Shown piece after piece: positions 16,510 through 24,153 of a DNA stretch of 37,314 nucleotides. Under the pieces are notes generated by a model. The model was not told the origin of the DNA. It saw only the letters and a program-made list of their open reading frames with translations, and ran no database searches. The stretch's first letter is position 1; each line of letters starts with the position of its first letter. The stretch covers positions 1 to 37,314 of the forward strand of contig JBBPXY010000069.1 of the NCBI GenBank assembly GCA_038200435.1, given 5' to 3'. This DNA is from JBBPXY01 sp038200435. GTDB lineage: Bacteria; Actinomycetota; Thermoleophilia; Solirubrobacterales; Solirubrobacteraceae. Made by a program: the position numbers and the translations under genes.

Positions 16510-17300
16510 AAACTCTGAACGGGCAACACGTCCTCTTGACCGGCGCGACCGGAGGCCTCGGCCACGCGATCGCCCGCGCCCTCGTCGCCCGGGGCGCAAC
16601 TGTCGTGCTCACCGGCCGCCGGGCCGAGGTGCTTGAGCCGCTCGCCGCCGAGATCGGCGGGGTGGCCCTGGACGCCGACCTCAGCGACCGCGTGGCTTTG
16701 GAGCGCCTTCTGGCCGAGGCCGGTCGCGTCGACGTGCTCGTGGCCAACGCCGCGCTACCCGCGAGCGGCAATCTTGCCGACTACAGCGTCGAGCAGATCG
16801 ATCGTGCTCTCGAGGTCAACTTGCGAGCGCCCGTGGTGCTCGCGAAGCTCGTGAGCGCCGGGATGATCGAGCGCGGCCGCGGCCACCTCGTCTTCATCTC
16901 GTCGATCTCGGGCAAGGTCCCGAGTCCGGGCAGCTCGCTGTACAACGCCACCAAGTTCGGCCTGCGCGGGTTCGCCGGAGCTCTCCGCGAGGAGTACCGC
17001 CCGCACGGCATCGGGGTCTCCACGGTCTTCCCGGGATTCATCAGCGGCGCGGGCATGTTCGCCGACACCGGCGTGAAGCTGCCGCCCGGCGTGGGCACGA
17101 AGACGCCGGAGGATGTGGCGGCCGGGGTGATCAGCGCGATCGAGGACGACCGTGGCGAGGTCGATGTCGCCCCGATCCCCATGCGTTTGGGGGCGAAGCT
17201 CGCCGGGGTGGCTCCCGACGCCTCGGCGAAGGTGGCGCGCCTTCTCGGCGGCGACAAGATCGCGGCGGAGATGATCGAAGCTCAGCGCGAGCGGCGTTAA
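16506..17300 (+). CDS. Short-chain dehydrogenase/reductase
   Basis: This 264-residue classical SDR has the NAD(P) motif TGATGGLG (11-18), the second cofactor segment TGRR, VANAALP (NAG-like), the catalytic Ser in LVFISSISGKV, and YNATK with the catalytic Tyr and Lys. R in TGRR suggests NADP preference. The substrate is unknown; a lipid or small-molecule carbonyl is typical. It starts inside the stop of the FIST gene and ends against the mechanosensitive-channel gene, sharing the palindromic stop TTAA (17297-17300). Confidence 0.92.
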   Translation: MKTLNGQHVLLTGATGGLGHAIARALVARGATVVLTGRRAEVLEPLAAEIGGVALDADLSDRVALERLLAEAGRVDVLVANAALPASGNLADYSVEQIDRALEVNLRAPVVLAKLVSAGMIERGRGHLVFISSISGKVPSPGSSLYNATKFGLRGFAGALREEYRPHGIGVSTVFPGFISGAGMFADTGVKLPPGVGTKTPEDVAAGVISAIEDDRGEVDVAPIPMRLGAKLAGVAPDASAKVARLLGGDKIAAEMIEAQRERR

Positions 17301-18244
17301 GCGCTGGCGCTCGCGCTCGCGCTCGAAGGCGAGCTCAGCGTCGCCATGGCGCCGAGGATCTCGTCGGCGAGGCGCGATCCCTCGGCGGCCTGAGCCGGGG
17401 TCGCCTCGATGCGCACGACCACCTCGTCTCCGTCAAGTTCCTCGAGCGTGATCCGTGGGTCGGCGCGGGTCGGCGTGGTGATCGACTGCTCCAGGAGCTC
17501 CTGGATGTCGGAGGGCTTCACGTCGGCACGCAGGCGGGCACGCAGATCCACCGCGTCGGGCTCCTTCAGCGGCATGACCGCGGCGCTCAGCACCACCGAG
17601 TTGGGCACCATGATCTGGTCGCCGCCCGACTCGAGCGTCGTGTAAAGCAGCCCGAGCGAGGAGACGACGCCCTCCACCCGGCCACCGACCCCTCCCGCCT
17701 GGAAGCGGACCCTTTCCCCGACCCGGAACGGGCGCGCGCTGAGGAGCACCGTTCCCGCGATCACGTTGCCGAGCGTCTGCTGGGCGGCGAGACCGAAGAT
17801 GACCGCCGTGAAGGCGCCCACACCGAGCAGGGTCTGCGGGCGCAGTCCGGCGACGTGCGAGGCTACGGCCAGCGCGATGAGGATCGTCGTCAGCCTGATG
17901 AGGAAGCCGACGGTGCCCGCCGTCGAAGGATCGAGGCGGCGGAAGAGGGCCGGGCCCATCGCCCTCCCCACACTGCGGGCGAACGCCCAGCCGAGTGCGA
18001 CCAAGGCGATGACCGCGCCGACGCGCACCGGCACGTCGGCGTGGAAGAGCTTGTGGCGATAGTAGTAGGCCAGCAGGACCCCGGCGATCAGGGGCAGGAG
18101 CACGAGCGCCTCGGCGCGCGCACGTCGCGCGGCGCGGGCGCTGACCTGATGCGCGAGCCCGACGCTCTCCCACGCGTGGCTCTTGGTCTGGAACATCCGC
18201 TCGAGCGTCTTGTCGGAGCGGCGTTTCTGGAACGGCAGTTGCAT
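17297..18244 (-). CDS. MscS-family mechanosensitive ion channel
   Basis: This 315-residue small-conductance channel opens on membrane tension to release solutes in hypo-osmotic shock. There are about four hydrophobic segments (roughly 45-60, 75-92, 110-130, and the pore helix about 135-165 with GAFTAVIFGLAAQQTLGNV), followed by the MscS beta domain (RPFRVGERVRF, VEGVVSSLGLLYTTL, IMVPNSVVLSA). The tail is low-complexity Ser/Ala. The ATG at 18244 is chosen because TATCGT lies 7 bases upstream in the leaderless arrangement; a GTG at 18253 would add three residues. It complements the osmoprotectant importer elsewhere in the window. It shares its stop palindrome with the SDR gene. Confidence 0.92.
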   Translation of the reverse strand: MQLPFQKRRSDKTLERMFQTKSHAWESVGLAHQVSARAARRARAEALVLLPLIAGVLLAYYYRHKLFHADVPVRVGAVIALVALGWAFARSVGRAMGPALFRRLDPSTAGTVGFLIRLTTILIALAVASHVAGLRPQTLLGVGAFTAVIFGLAAQQTLGNVIAGTVLLSARPFRVGERVRFQAGGVGGRVEGVVSSLGLLYTTLESGGDQIMVPNSVVLSAAVMPLKEPDAVDLRARLRADVKPSDIQELLEQSITTPTRADPRITLEELDGDEVVVRIEATPAQAAEGSRLADEILGAMATLSSPSSASASASA

Positions 18245-18312
18245 GACGCTCACGATAAGGCGCGTGGCTGTGCGCCACGTTGACGGGCGGTTAGAGCGCC
18301 CGGAGAGTTAGG

Positions 18313-19188
18313 TCAGTCGGCGGCGGCCGCGGTTCGGTCGATCGCATCCGCGATCCGGCCCGGATCGTCGAGCTGGGGGTAATGCCCCAGCTCCGGCAGC
18401 TCGGTCAGCGGGCAATCCCGCAACGCGCGCAGACCGCTGAGCACGCTTGTGGTGGCGACGGGATCCTGCAGCCCCCAGGCGAGATGCAGCGGATGGGTCC
18501 AGTCGCGGAAAGCGCCATGCCAGCGCTCGGTGAGCCGTTCGCGCTCGTCCATGTAGTGGATGAGCCGGTGGGCAATGCGGTGCCCGCCATCGTGGGCGAT
18601 GAGCGCCCACTGGTCAGCCGCTTCTTCTCCTGATAGTGGGTGGCTCGGCGGAAACAGACCCGAGAACTGCCGCTTGAACGCCGGCTCGTTGGTGAGACCC
18701 GCGAACACGGGGCCCAGACGCGTCCGGAGCAGCTTCTGCCCGATGGTCGGGCTCGCGCGATCGAGCAGGATGCTTCCGTTGAAGAGCAGAGCCGACCCGA
18801 TTGTGACCCGGGACTCGCCGGCGATCTCTCGGGCCATCAGCTCGGTAGCGACCGAAGTTCCCATGTCGTGGGCGACGACGACGACGGCGCCAGATCCGGC
18901 CTCCTCGGTGATGAGGTGCTCGGCCAGCGTTGCCTGCCATCCGAGCGAGTAGACGTGGTCCCGTGGTTTCTCGGACAAACCGAAGCCGAGGAAGTCGAAC
19001 GCGAGCGCGTTCCACTCTGGACGCAGCTCGAGGACGGAGCGCCAGTCAAACGAGGATGACGGAAAGCCGTGCAGGAACACGATGAGTGGCCCGCGCGCCC
19101 GCTGGCGGTGGACGTGTATGCGCCGGCCGGCGATGACGCGCTCCTCCCCCGCGTCTCGCCAGCGCTGGACTCGATCGCTGAGGGGCAT
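18313..19188 (-). CDS. Alpha/beta hydrolase of the epoxide hydrolase/haloalkane dehalogenase type
   Basis: This 291-residue alpha/beta hydrolase has the oxyanion segment FLHGFPSSSFDWR (38-50), nucleophile elbow VVAHDMGTSVA with Asp D108 rather than Ser, acid candidate D242 in GLQDPVA, and His H269 in ELGHYPQLDDP. An Asp nucleophile marks the epoxide hydrolase, haloalkane or haloacid dehalogenase branch instead of esterases. The cap region (about 135-225) would select the substrate and cannot be read. The ATG at 19188 lies 25 bases after the asparaginase stop with no promoter or good ribosome site between, so the genes are likely one unit. The gap 18245-18312 holds the MscS promoter and nothing else recognised. 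Confidence 0.88.
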   Translation of the reverse strand: MPLSDRVQRWRDAGEERVIAGRRIHVHRQRARGPLIVFLHGFPSSSFDWRSVLELRPEWNALAFDFLGFGLSEKPRDHVYSLGWQATLAEHLITEEAGSGAVVVVAHDMGTSVATELMAREIAGESRVTIGSALLFNGSILLDRASPTIGQKLLRTRLGPVFAGLTNEPAFKRQFSGLFPPSHPLSGEEAADQWALIAHDGGHRIAHRLIHYMDERERLTERWHGAFRDWTHPLHLAWGLQDPVATTSVLSGLRALRDCPLTELPELGHYPQLDDPGRIADAIDRTAAAAD

Positions 19189-19213
19189 CAGTCGGGTGAG
19201 GCGCCGGCGCGGC

Positions 19214-20209
19214 TCACCCGTCGTCCTGGCGGAAGGCCCACCGGACCTCCTCGATCTCCAAGCCCGCTGCCACGCACGCGAGCAGCTTCATGCGCGCGGC
19301 CTGCGGAGAGAGAAAGCCGACCGGGATGATCGACGTGCCGCGCAGGTCGCGCTCCGAACCCGCGTAGCCGTAGGTGCCGGTCAGCACCACTCCGCGTTCG
19401 GGACGGCAGTAGGCGACGATCGGTATCTCCTCTGCGGCGGCGGCCCACATGTCGAGCAACGGCGGCGCGAGGTGGCCCGCGCCGAGCGTGCCGATCACGA
19501 CACCGTCGGGCTTGGTGTCCAGCGCGGCACGGGCGAGCGAGCCGTCGTCGCCGGACGTCGTGGGCACGATAAGCACTCGCCTCTCGAGATCGGGCGGGTC
19601 GAGTGGTGGGTTGCGCGGCAGGCGCGACCAGAGCGTTGGGTGTCCCTCGGTGACGCGCCCGACCGGGCCCGTCTGGGGCGAGGAGAACGCCGTGAGCGAA
19701 GTCGTGTCGGTTTTCCGCGCGCAGCGCGCGTGATGGATCTCGCCGCCGAAGACAACCAGCACGCCCATCCCGGCCGCGTCCTCGCTCGAAGCCACCGAGA
19801 CCGCGTCGACGAGGTTCGCCGGCCCATCCGCCCGAGGCGCGCTGGCAGCCCGGATCGCCCCCGTGAAAACGATCGGCGCTTCCGCGTCGTGCAGAAGATC
19901 GCAAAGCATCGCCGTCTCCTCGAGCACGTCGGTGCCGTGGGTGACGACCACGCCGAACCCCCGGCGCGCTGTATCCCGCACCTCGCGGCTGATCAGGAGC
20001 TGATCGGCCAGCGTCAGGTGCGCGCTCGGCACGTTGACCACCGACCGCGCGTCGAGATCGTCGCGGTCCGCGAGCGCAGCGACCCCGCCGAGCAGCGCCT
20101 CGGCGTCGAGGTGCGGCGTGGCCGCCGAGTCGCCAGCCATCGCGATCGTGCCTCCGGCGCCGAGGATCCGCACCCTTCGCGCGACTGTGATCTCCTCGGG
20201 GCGCCTCAT
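19214..20209 (-). CDS. L-asparaginase (type I/II bacterial family)
   Basis: This 331-residue amidohydrolase converts L-asparagine to aspartate and ammonia. Both catalytic threonines are visible: T21 in GAGGTIAMAG and T90 in VTHGTDVLEETA with D93, plus K166 in CARKTDTTSL, and the DGPANLVDA and GTLGAGHL segments. No signal peptide is seen, so it is probably cytoplasmic. The ATG at 20209 begins MRRPEEIT and is preceded 9 bases upstream by TACGCT, without a Shine-Dalgarno. The open frame continuing to 20446 lacks family similarity and is not used. It probably leads the alpha/beta hydrolase gene. Confidence 0.92.
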   Translation of the reverse strand: MRRPEEITVARRVRILGAGGTIAMAGDSAATPHLDAEALLGGVAALADRDDLDARSVVNVPSAHLTLADQLLISREVRDTARRGFGVVVTHGTDVLEETAMLCDLLHDAEAPIVFTGAIRAASAPRADGPANLVDAVSVASSEDAAGMGVLVVFGGEIHHARCARKTDTTSLTAFSSPQTGPVGRVTEGHPTLWSRLPRNPPLDPPDLERRVLIVPTTSGDDGSLARAALDTKPDGVVIGTLGAGHLAPPLLDMWAAAAEEIPIVAYCRPERGVVLTGTYGYAGSERDLRGTSIIPVGFLSPQAARMKLLACVAAGLEIEEVRWAFRQDDG

Positions 20210-20218
20210 CCGTGGCCG

Positions 20219-20224
20219 AGCGTA
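20219..20224 (-). promoter_or_regulatory. Predicted -10 element of the asparaginase gene (leaderless)
   Basis: TACGCT on the minus strand ends 9 bases before the ATG at 20209. The identical hexamer at the identical distance precedes miaB. No -35 consensus was recognised. Confidence 0.42.
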
Positions 20225-20356
20225 CCCGCATCGCGCCGCCGGCTCGCGCGTCTCGGTCAGAACTGGCTCGGCGGCCTCACCTCCACGGGCGGGAGGGTCA
20301 GGCCATCGCGCGAGGCATCGTCGAGGCCGTCTCCGTGGCACCCCGGCGGTGCTCGT

Positions 20357-20385
20357 TTGACCGCGTCGGCGGCAGCGCCTAGGAT
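20357..20385 (+). promoter_or_regulatory. Predicted housekeeping promoter of the choice-of-anchor gene
   Basis: TTGACC (20357-20362) and TAGGAT (20380-20385) are separated by exactly 17 bases. A start near 20392 would give a leader of about 79 bases, ending with the strong ribosome site AGGAGG (20461-20466) 4 bases before the ATG. The leader contains the short palindrome GTCGGCCGAC. Confidence 0.55.
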
Positions 20386-20470
20386 CCCACGCGTCTGGCA
20401 CTCGGATCGGGCGTTGGTCATCTCGTAACCCCAGGTCGGCCGACATCGGGCCGACTCACCAGGAGGCAAC

Positions 20471-21331
20471 ATGCGCATCAGATTCACACGCCGGCGGGTC
20501 TTCGCCGCAGCGGCCGCAGCGGGCGCGATGGGCGCCACCGGCATCGCCTTCGCGGGCGGAGCCAGCATCTCCTCCGTTGCTCACAACGACGCGGGCGCCC
20601 TCGCCCTCGCTCGCGCCAGCGCGGCGATTCCCTCCCAGGTGCTGAGCGCCCATTTCCGCATCATCCCTGGGGGTCACAGCCCGGCCGCGATCGGTCGCGG
20701 GGCGTCCGGCGGCTTCGTCGGCTTCCCACGCCGCGGCAGCAGCTTCGGTCTGCTCAGCAGCGGCTGCGCGTCACTGGCCCCAGCCCCCAACGGCTCCGGC
20801 CGCACGTCCTGTCGCGACGGGAAGAAGATCTTCCGCGGTACGCGCGACACTACCGTCCTCGGCATCCGGCTGGCAGTGCCGAGCAACGCGACGTGCCTTT
20901 CGGTGCGCTTCCGCTTCCTCTCAGACGAGTACCCCGAGTTCGTCGGCTCGGAGTTCAACGACGCGTTCATCGCCGAGCTCGATCGCTCCACCTGGCGCAC
21001 CGCCTCGAGCGCCCCCAGAATCCGCGCGCCGCGCAACTTCGCCAAGACGCTCAACAACCGCAACATCTCGGTCAACGGCGCTGGAGTCGGGCGTGTCTCG
21101 CCGGCCTTCTCGCGCGGCACCACCTACGACGCGGGGACGCGGCTGCTGCGCGCCTCCACGCCGGTGAGTCCTGGGCACCACACCCTGTGGCTGTCCATCT
21201 TCGACCAGGGCGACAACATCTACGACTCGACTGTCCTGCTTGACGGGATCACGCTCGACCGCCTCAGCCCCTGCCGGCGCGGCGTGGCGGCCGACGTGCC
21301 GACGACGGGCTCTCCGCAGTTCACGGGCTGA
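20471..21331 (+). CDS. Secreted choice-of-anchor L domain protein
   Basis: This 286-residue exported protein has an N-terminal signal with a twin-arginine-like TRRRVFAAAAAAG (6-18), ending near AFAGGAS, so Tat export is possible. The mature part contains FRFLSDEYPEFVGSEFNDAF (about 147-166), the diagnostic segment of choice-of-anchor L domains, extracellular beta-rich modules normally found in larger adhesins with a C-terminal sorting signal. Here there is no LPXTG, PEP-CTERM or membrane anchor after it; the protein ends PTTGSPQFTG. A Cys-containing stretch (CASL...SCRDG) may form a disulfide. The function is unknown. Start choice is fixed by AGGAGG 4 bases upstream. A two-part promoter and a bidirectional terminator make it monocistronic. 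Confidence 0.85.
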   Translation: MRIRFTRRRVFAAAAAAGAMGATGIAFAGGASISSVAHNDAGALALARASAAIPSQVLSAHFRIIPGGHSPAAIGRGASGGFVGFPRRGSSFGLLSSGCASLAPAPNGSGRTSCRDGKKIFRGTRDTTVLGIRLAVPSNATCLSVRFRFLSDEYPEFVGSEFNDAFIAELDRSTWRTASSAPRIRAPRNFAKTLNNRNISVNGAGVGRVSPAFSRGTTYDAGTRLLRASTPVSPGHHTLWLSIFDQGDNIYDSTVLLDGITLDRLSPCRRGVAADVPTTGSPQFTG

Positions 21332-21337
21332 GCGACG

Positions 21338-21370
21338 GTCCGCGGCCCGGCGACGCGCCGGGCCGCGGAC
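21338..21370. terminator. Bidirectional terminator hairpin
   Basis: A perfect 15-base inverted repeat, GTCCGCGGCCCGGCG (21338-21352) and its complement (21356-21370), with a 3-base loop. It lies between the convergent ends of the choice-of-anchor gene (21331) and miaB (21387). No T-run is present. Confidence 0.78.
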
Positions 21371-21386
21371 TACGCTAGGCGTCAGG

Positions 21387-22709
21387 TCAGCCCGCGGCGC
21401 GCGCCAGTAGGAGCTCCTCACCGGACAGCGTCTGGCTCGTCGCCGACTCGATCCGCACCGGGACGATCTCGCCCGGCGACGCGAGTCCCGAGAAGTTCAC
21501 GACCTTGTTGTGGGCCGAGCGCCCGCGCAGGCGCGCGGCGTCGGTGCGCGACGTGCCCTCGACCAGCACGTCGAGCGTGCGCCCGACGAACCGCGCTGCC
21601 CGTTCGGTCGCGCGACGCTGGACGGCCTCGATGAGACGATCCATGCGCTCGACCTTGACCTCGTGCGGCACCGTGTCGCCGAGCTCGGCCGCCTCGGTTC
21701 CGCGACGCGGCGAGAAGACGAACGTGAACGCACTGTCGTAGCCGACCTGCTCGACCACTTCGAGTGTCTCGGCAAAGTCCTCTTCGGTCTCCCCTGGGAA
21801 ACCGACGATGATGTCGGTGGAAAGCGCGCAGTCGGGCAGGTGCTCGCGGATCAGCGCGACCCGGTCGAGATAGCGGCTGCGGTCGTAGGTACGGCGCATC
21901 GCCTTGAGCATTCGGGACGAACCCGACTGGAGTGGCAGATGGATGTGCTCGCAGACCGCCTCGAGCTCGGCGTGCGCGCGCACCACGTCCTCGCGCATGT
22001 CCTTCGGGTGTGGGCTCGTGTAGCGGATGCGCTTGATGCCGTCGATCGCGTCTACCTCACGCAGCAGCTCCGCGAATGTCAGGCGCTCCTCGCGCGGCAG
22101 ATCGCGGCCGTAGGAGTTCACGTTCTGGCCGAGCAGGGTCACCTCGCGAACGCCGTCAGCGGCCAGCCGCTCGACCTCCGCGACGAGCTCCGCGCCGGGC
22201 CTCGAGACCTCGCGCCCGCGCGTGGAGGGAACGATGCAATAGGAGCAGCGCGAGTTGCACCCGACGCTGATCTGCACCCAGCCCTGGAAGTCGCGCGTGC
22301 GCTTGTCGGGTAGCCGGCCGGTGAAGCCCTCCCACTCGAAGTAGCCCTGGGCGGTGAGCGAGTCCGAGTTGAGGAACTCGGCCAGCTTGTGCACCTGGCC
22401 GGGTCCGAACGCGACGTCCACGAAGGGGAAGCGCGCGAAGACCTCGTGTTTGACCGACTGGGCCCAGCACCCGCCGACGCCGATGATCCTCTCGGGGTCC
22501 GCGCGCTTGAGGATCTTCGCGTCGTGGAGGTGGGAGACGAAGCGCTCGTCGGCCTTCTCGCGGATCGAGCAGGTGTTGAAGAGGATGAGATCGGCCTCGT
22601 CCCGGACCGGGGCTTCGGCGTACCCGAGAGACTCGAGCATCCCCTTCATGCGCTCGGAGTCGTGCTCGTTCATCTGGCACCCGAAGGTGGTGACGTGGTA
22701 GGTCCTCAC
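21387..22709 (-). CDS. miaB: tRNA-2-methylthio-N6-dimethylallyladenosine synthase
   Basis: MiaB is a radical-SAM methylthiotransferase that converts i6A37 (made by MiaA) to ms2i6A37. The 440-residue product has the three N-terminal cluster cysteines C11 (FGCQMN), C47 (FNTCSIRE) and C81 (GGCWAQ), the radical-SAM triad C151, C155, C158 in GCNSRCSYCIVPSTRGRE, LLGQNVNSYG, and a C-terminal TRAM domain. The start is a GTG at 22709 (VRTYHVTTFG); the open frame reaching 22874 has no family similarity. TACGCT lies 9 bases before the GTG, with no Shine-Dalgarno, so the message is probably leaderless. Confidence 0.96.
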   Translation of the reverse strand: MRTYHVTTFGCQMNEHDSERMKGMLESLGYAEAPVRDEADLILFNTCSIREKADERFVSHLHDAKILKRADPERIIGVGGCWAQSVKHEVFARFPFVDVAFGPGQVHKLAEFLNSDSLTAQGYFEWEGFTGRLPDKRTRDFQGWVQISVGCNSRCSYCIVPSTRGREVSRPGAELVAEVERLAADGVREVTLLGQNVNSYGRDLPREERLTFAELLREVDAIDGIKRIRYTSPHPKDMREDVVRAHAELEAVCEHIHLPLQSGSSRMLKAMRRTYDRSRYLDRVALIREHLPDCALSTDIIVGFPGETEEDFAETLEVVEQVGYDSAFTFVFSPRRGTEAAELGDTVPHEVKVERMDRLIEAVQRRATERAARFVGRTLDVLVEGTSRTDAARLRGRSAHNKVVNFSGLASPGEIVPVRIESATSQTLSGEELLLARAAG

Positions 22710-22718
22710 CGTAGGCCA

Positions 22719-22724
22719 AGCGTA
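22719..22724 (-). promoter_or_regulatory. Predicted -10 element of miaB (leaderless)
   Basis: TACGCT on the minus strand, 9 bases before the GTG at 22709, matching the asparaginase upstream element in both hexamer and spacing. Confidence 0.42.
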
Positions 22725-22843
22725 GCTAGGAGGCACGCGGGCGCAGCTTTCGAGAGAGCCTGTTTCGAGGTGACCAGCAGCTTCCGCTTCTCGATCACTC
22801 CGATAGTGCTGCGGCGGCTTCGCAGCGCGTGCGGTGCGAGGGT

Positions 22844-22884
22844 TCAGCGCGTCGGTAGTCCCCTCCGGGGACACGGTGCGCTGA
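22844..22884 (-). terminator. Hairpin downstream of the PRC-barrel gene
   Basis: Two nested inverted repeats: TCAGCGC (22844-22850) with GCGCTGA (22878-22884), and GTCCCC (22858-22863) with GGGGAC (22867-22872) around a TCC loop. It begins 20 bases after the stop at 22904 on the minus strand. No T-run. The rest of 22725-22843 holds nothing I recognise. Confidence 0.45.
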
Positions 22885-22903
22885 GGCGGACCTCTAGGCT
22901 CGG

Positions 22904-23275
22904 CTAGTCCGCGTCGGTCCAGTCGTGCTGGCGTGGTTGCCCGGGCTTCATCCGATCCACGAGATGCGTCCAGCGACTCGGCTTGACACCAGGCTCATGG
23001 ACGCGCCAAGCCGGCGCGGCGCCTTGCGGCTCGGGGAGCGCGACCGCAGCAGCAGCATCGATGCGCAGATCTACTCCGTGCTCGTGCAACGAGGCGACCT
23101 GGTCGGCGAACACGAAGCGTTGGCCTGCCCGGACACGGATCACGATTCCGTGAAAGATGTCTTCCGCTGGGGCAGACACCACGTGGTCGACTGTCCCAAT
23201 CTGCTCGCCGTTCGAAACGAAAACGGGCACATCCTTGTCGAGTACTTGGTACGCGATCGGAAGCCCCTCGTCCAC
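22904..23275 (-). CDS. PRC-barrel-like small protein
   Basis: About 123 residues from the GTG at 23275. The first 80 residues (PIAYQVLDKDVPVFVSNGEQ, then IGTVDHVVSA, FHGIVIRV, RFVFADQVASL, GVDLRI) have the strand pattern of a PRC-barrel domain, a small beta-barrel found in the RimM C-terminus and photosynthetic reaction centre H subunit, often used for RNA or protein contacts. The C-terminal 35 residues are polar, with WRVHEPGVKPSRW. The function is unknown. TAGTGT (23283-23288, minus strand) stands 7 bases before this GTG, which favours this start over GTG 23284 or TTG 23338. It sits alone between two hairpins. Confidence 0.72.
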   Translation of the reverse strand: MDEGLPIAYQVLDKDVPVFVSNGEQIGTVDHVVSAPAEDIFHGIVIRVRAGQRFVFADQVASLHEHGVDLRIDAAAAVALPEPQGAAPAWRVHEPGVKPSRWTHLVDRMKPGQPRQHDWTDAD

Positions 23276-23282
23276 CCGCCAC

Positions 23283-23288
23283 ACACTA
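23283..23288 (-). promoter_or_regulatory. Predicted -10 element of the PRC-barrel gene (leaderless)
   Basis: TAGTGT on the minus strand, 7 bases before the GTG at 23275. It overlaps the alternative GTG at 23284, so a message made here would have to start translation at 23275. Confidence 0.35.
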
Positions 23289-23609
23289 GCGTTCGCGGGA
23301 TCGGGGGTGCCCGCTGTCGCGCAATGCGGGAGCCGCAACTAACCGTCGTATTTGGTGCGCCACCTCAGCATCCCCTTCCCCGCTGATGGGCCGTTCGCTT
23401 TGCCCATCTCGCTCCGCCAAGCTGTCTCCAGAAGTCGCCTCCTCCGCGAAACGAGCATCGACTCGATCAGACCCTTCCACTGTCGCTTGGGGCTAGGAGC
23501 GGCAGTCTCTCCCTACATGGAGTTGCGGTACCCCGTGGTGACGTGGTACCGCTTCATGTCTTCCTCAGGCTAGAGGGATTGCGCAGTGAGACGCTTGCCG
23601 CTTGTGGTC
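23289..23609. other. Non-coding stretch with no recognised gene
   Basis: No convincing gene is present. The longest plus-strand frame (TTG 23352 to 23573, 73 codons) has no ribosome site or recognisable domain. The stretch appears less GC-rich than its neighbours and contains one perfect inverted repeat, GCGGTACC (23525-23532) and GGTACCGC (23545-23552), with a 12-base loop. It may be a decayed gene or long promoter/terminator region. Confidence 0.4.
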
Positions 23610-23668
23610 GGACCGGCGCGGCGGGGCCTCGTCCGGCGCCTTCGGACGAGGAGCCGCCGGACCGGTCC
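23610..23668 (-). terminator. Long hairpin downstream of recX
   Basis: Nested arms: GGACCGG (23610-23616) with CCGGTCC (23662-23668), GGCGG (23620-23624) with CCGCC (23654-23658), and CCTCGTCCG (23627-23635) with CGGACGAGG (23643-23651) around a 7-base loop. This gives 21 base pairs with two small internal loops, starting 6 bases after the recX stop on the minus strand. No T-run follows, so it may protect the 3' end as much as terminate. Confidence 0.65.
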
Positions 23669-23674
23669 AACCAC

Positions 23675-24151
23675 TTACTCACGGCCATAGGCACGAACGG
23701 CGTCCCCGGCCAGCTCGACCTCGTACCCCCGCCGGACGAGCAGCCCGAAGGCGCGATTGCGCTCACGCGGATCGTCCATCGAACCGAGCCGCCGCGCGCG
23801 CAGTAGCTCGACGGCTGCCTCCATCTCCTCGGCCGCGCTCCGACCGCCCATCGTGGCCTCGACGAGCTCGCGATCCACCCCCAGCTCCCCCAGGCGGCGC
23901 CCGATCCGCTCGCTCCCCCAAGCGTCGAGCGTGCGCCGGTCTTCGGCGAAATGCTGCGCGAAGCGCGCATCGTCGAGGTACCCGCCCTCCACCAGCTCCG
24001 CGATCGCTTGCTCGGCGGCTTCCGTCTCGACCCCTCGCTTCTCGAGGTGCTGCTGCATCTCGCTAAGGGTGCGGTCGCGCCGGTTCAGATACCGCCACGC
24101 AATGCCGAGCGCTTGCTCGAGCTGCGCGGCGGCGGTCTCGGCGGAAGCCAC
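23675..24151 (-). CDS. recX: Regulatory protein RecX
   Basis: RecX binds RecA filaments and limits recombination and SOS activation. The 158-residue helical protein has the three-repeat RecX pattern: AWRYLNRRDRTLSEMQQHLE, GVETEAAEQAIAELVEGGYL, DDARFAQHFAEDRR, and a C-terminal repeat with RRGYEVELAGDAVRAY. The start is a GTG at 24151, two bases after the recA stop, so it is co-transcribed and probably translationally coupled. Length and position next to recA are typical. Confidence 0.93.
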   Translation of the reverse strand: MASAETAAAQLEQALGIAWRYLNRRDRTLSEMQQHLEKRGVETEAAEQAIAELVEGGYLDDARFAQHFAEDRRTLDAWGSERIGRRLGELGVDRELVEATMGGRSAAEEMEAAVELLRARRLGSMDDPRERNRAFGLLVRRGYEVELAGDAVRAYGRE

Positions 24152-24153
24152 GT

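Noticed and set aside
23352..23573. 73-codon plus-strand frame in the gap after the PRC-barrel gene
   Set aside because: TTG start with no ribosome site, no domain, and unlike-gene composition; kept only as a possible relic.
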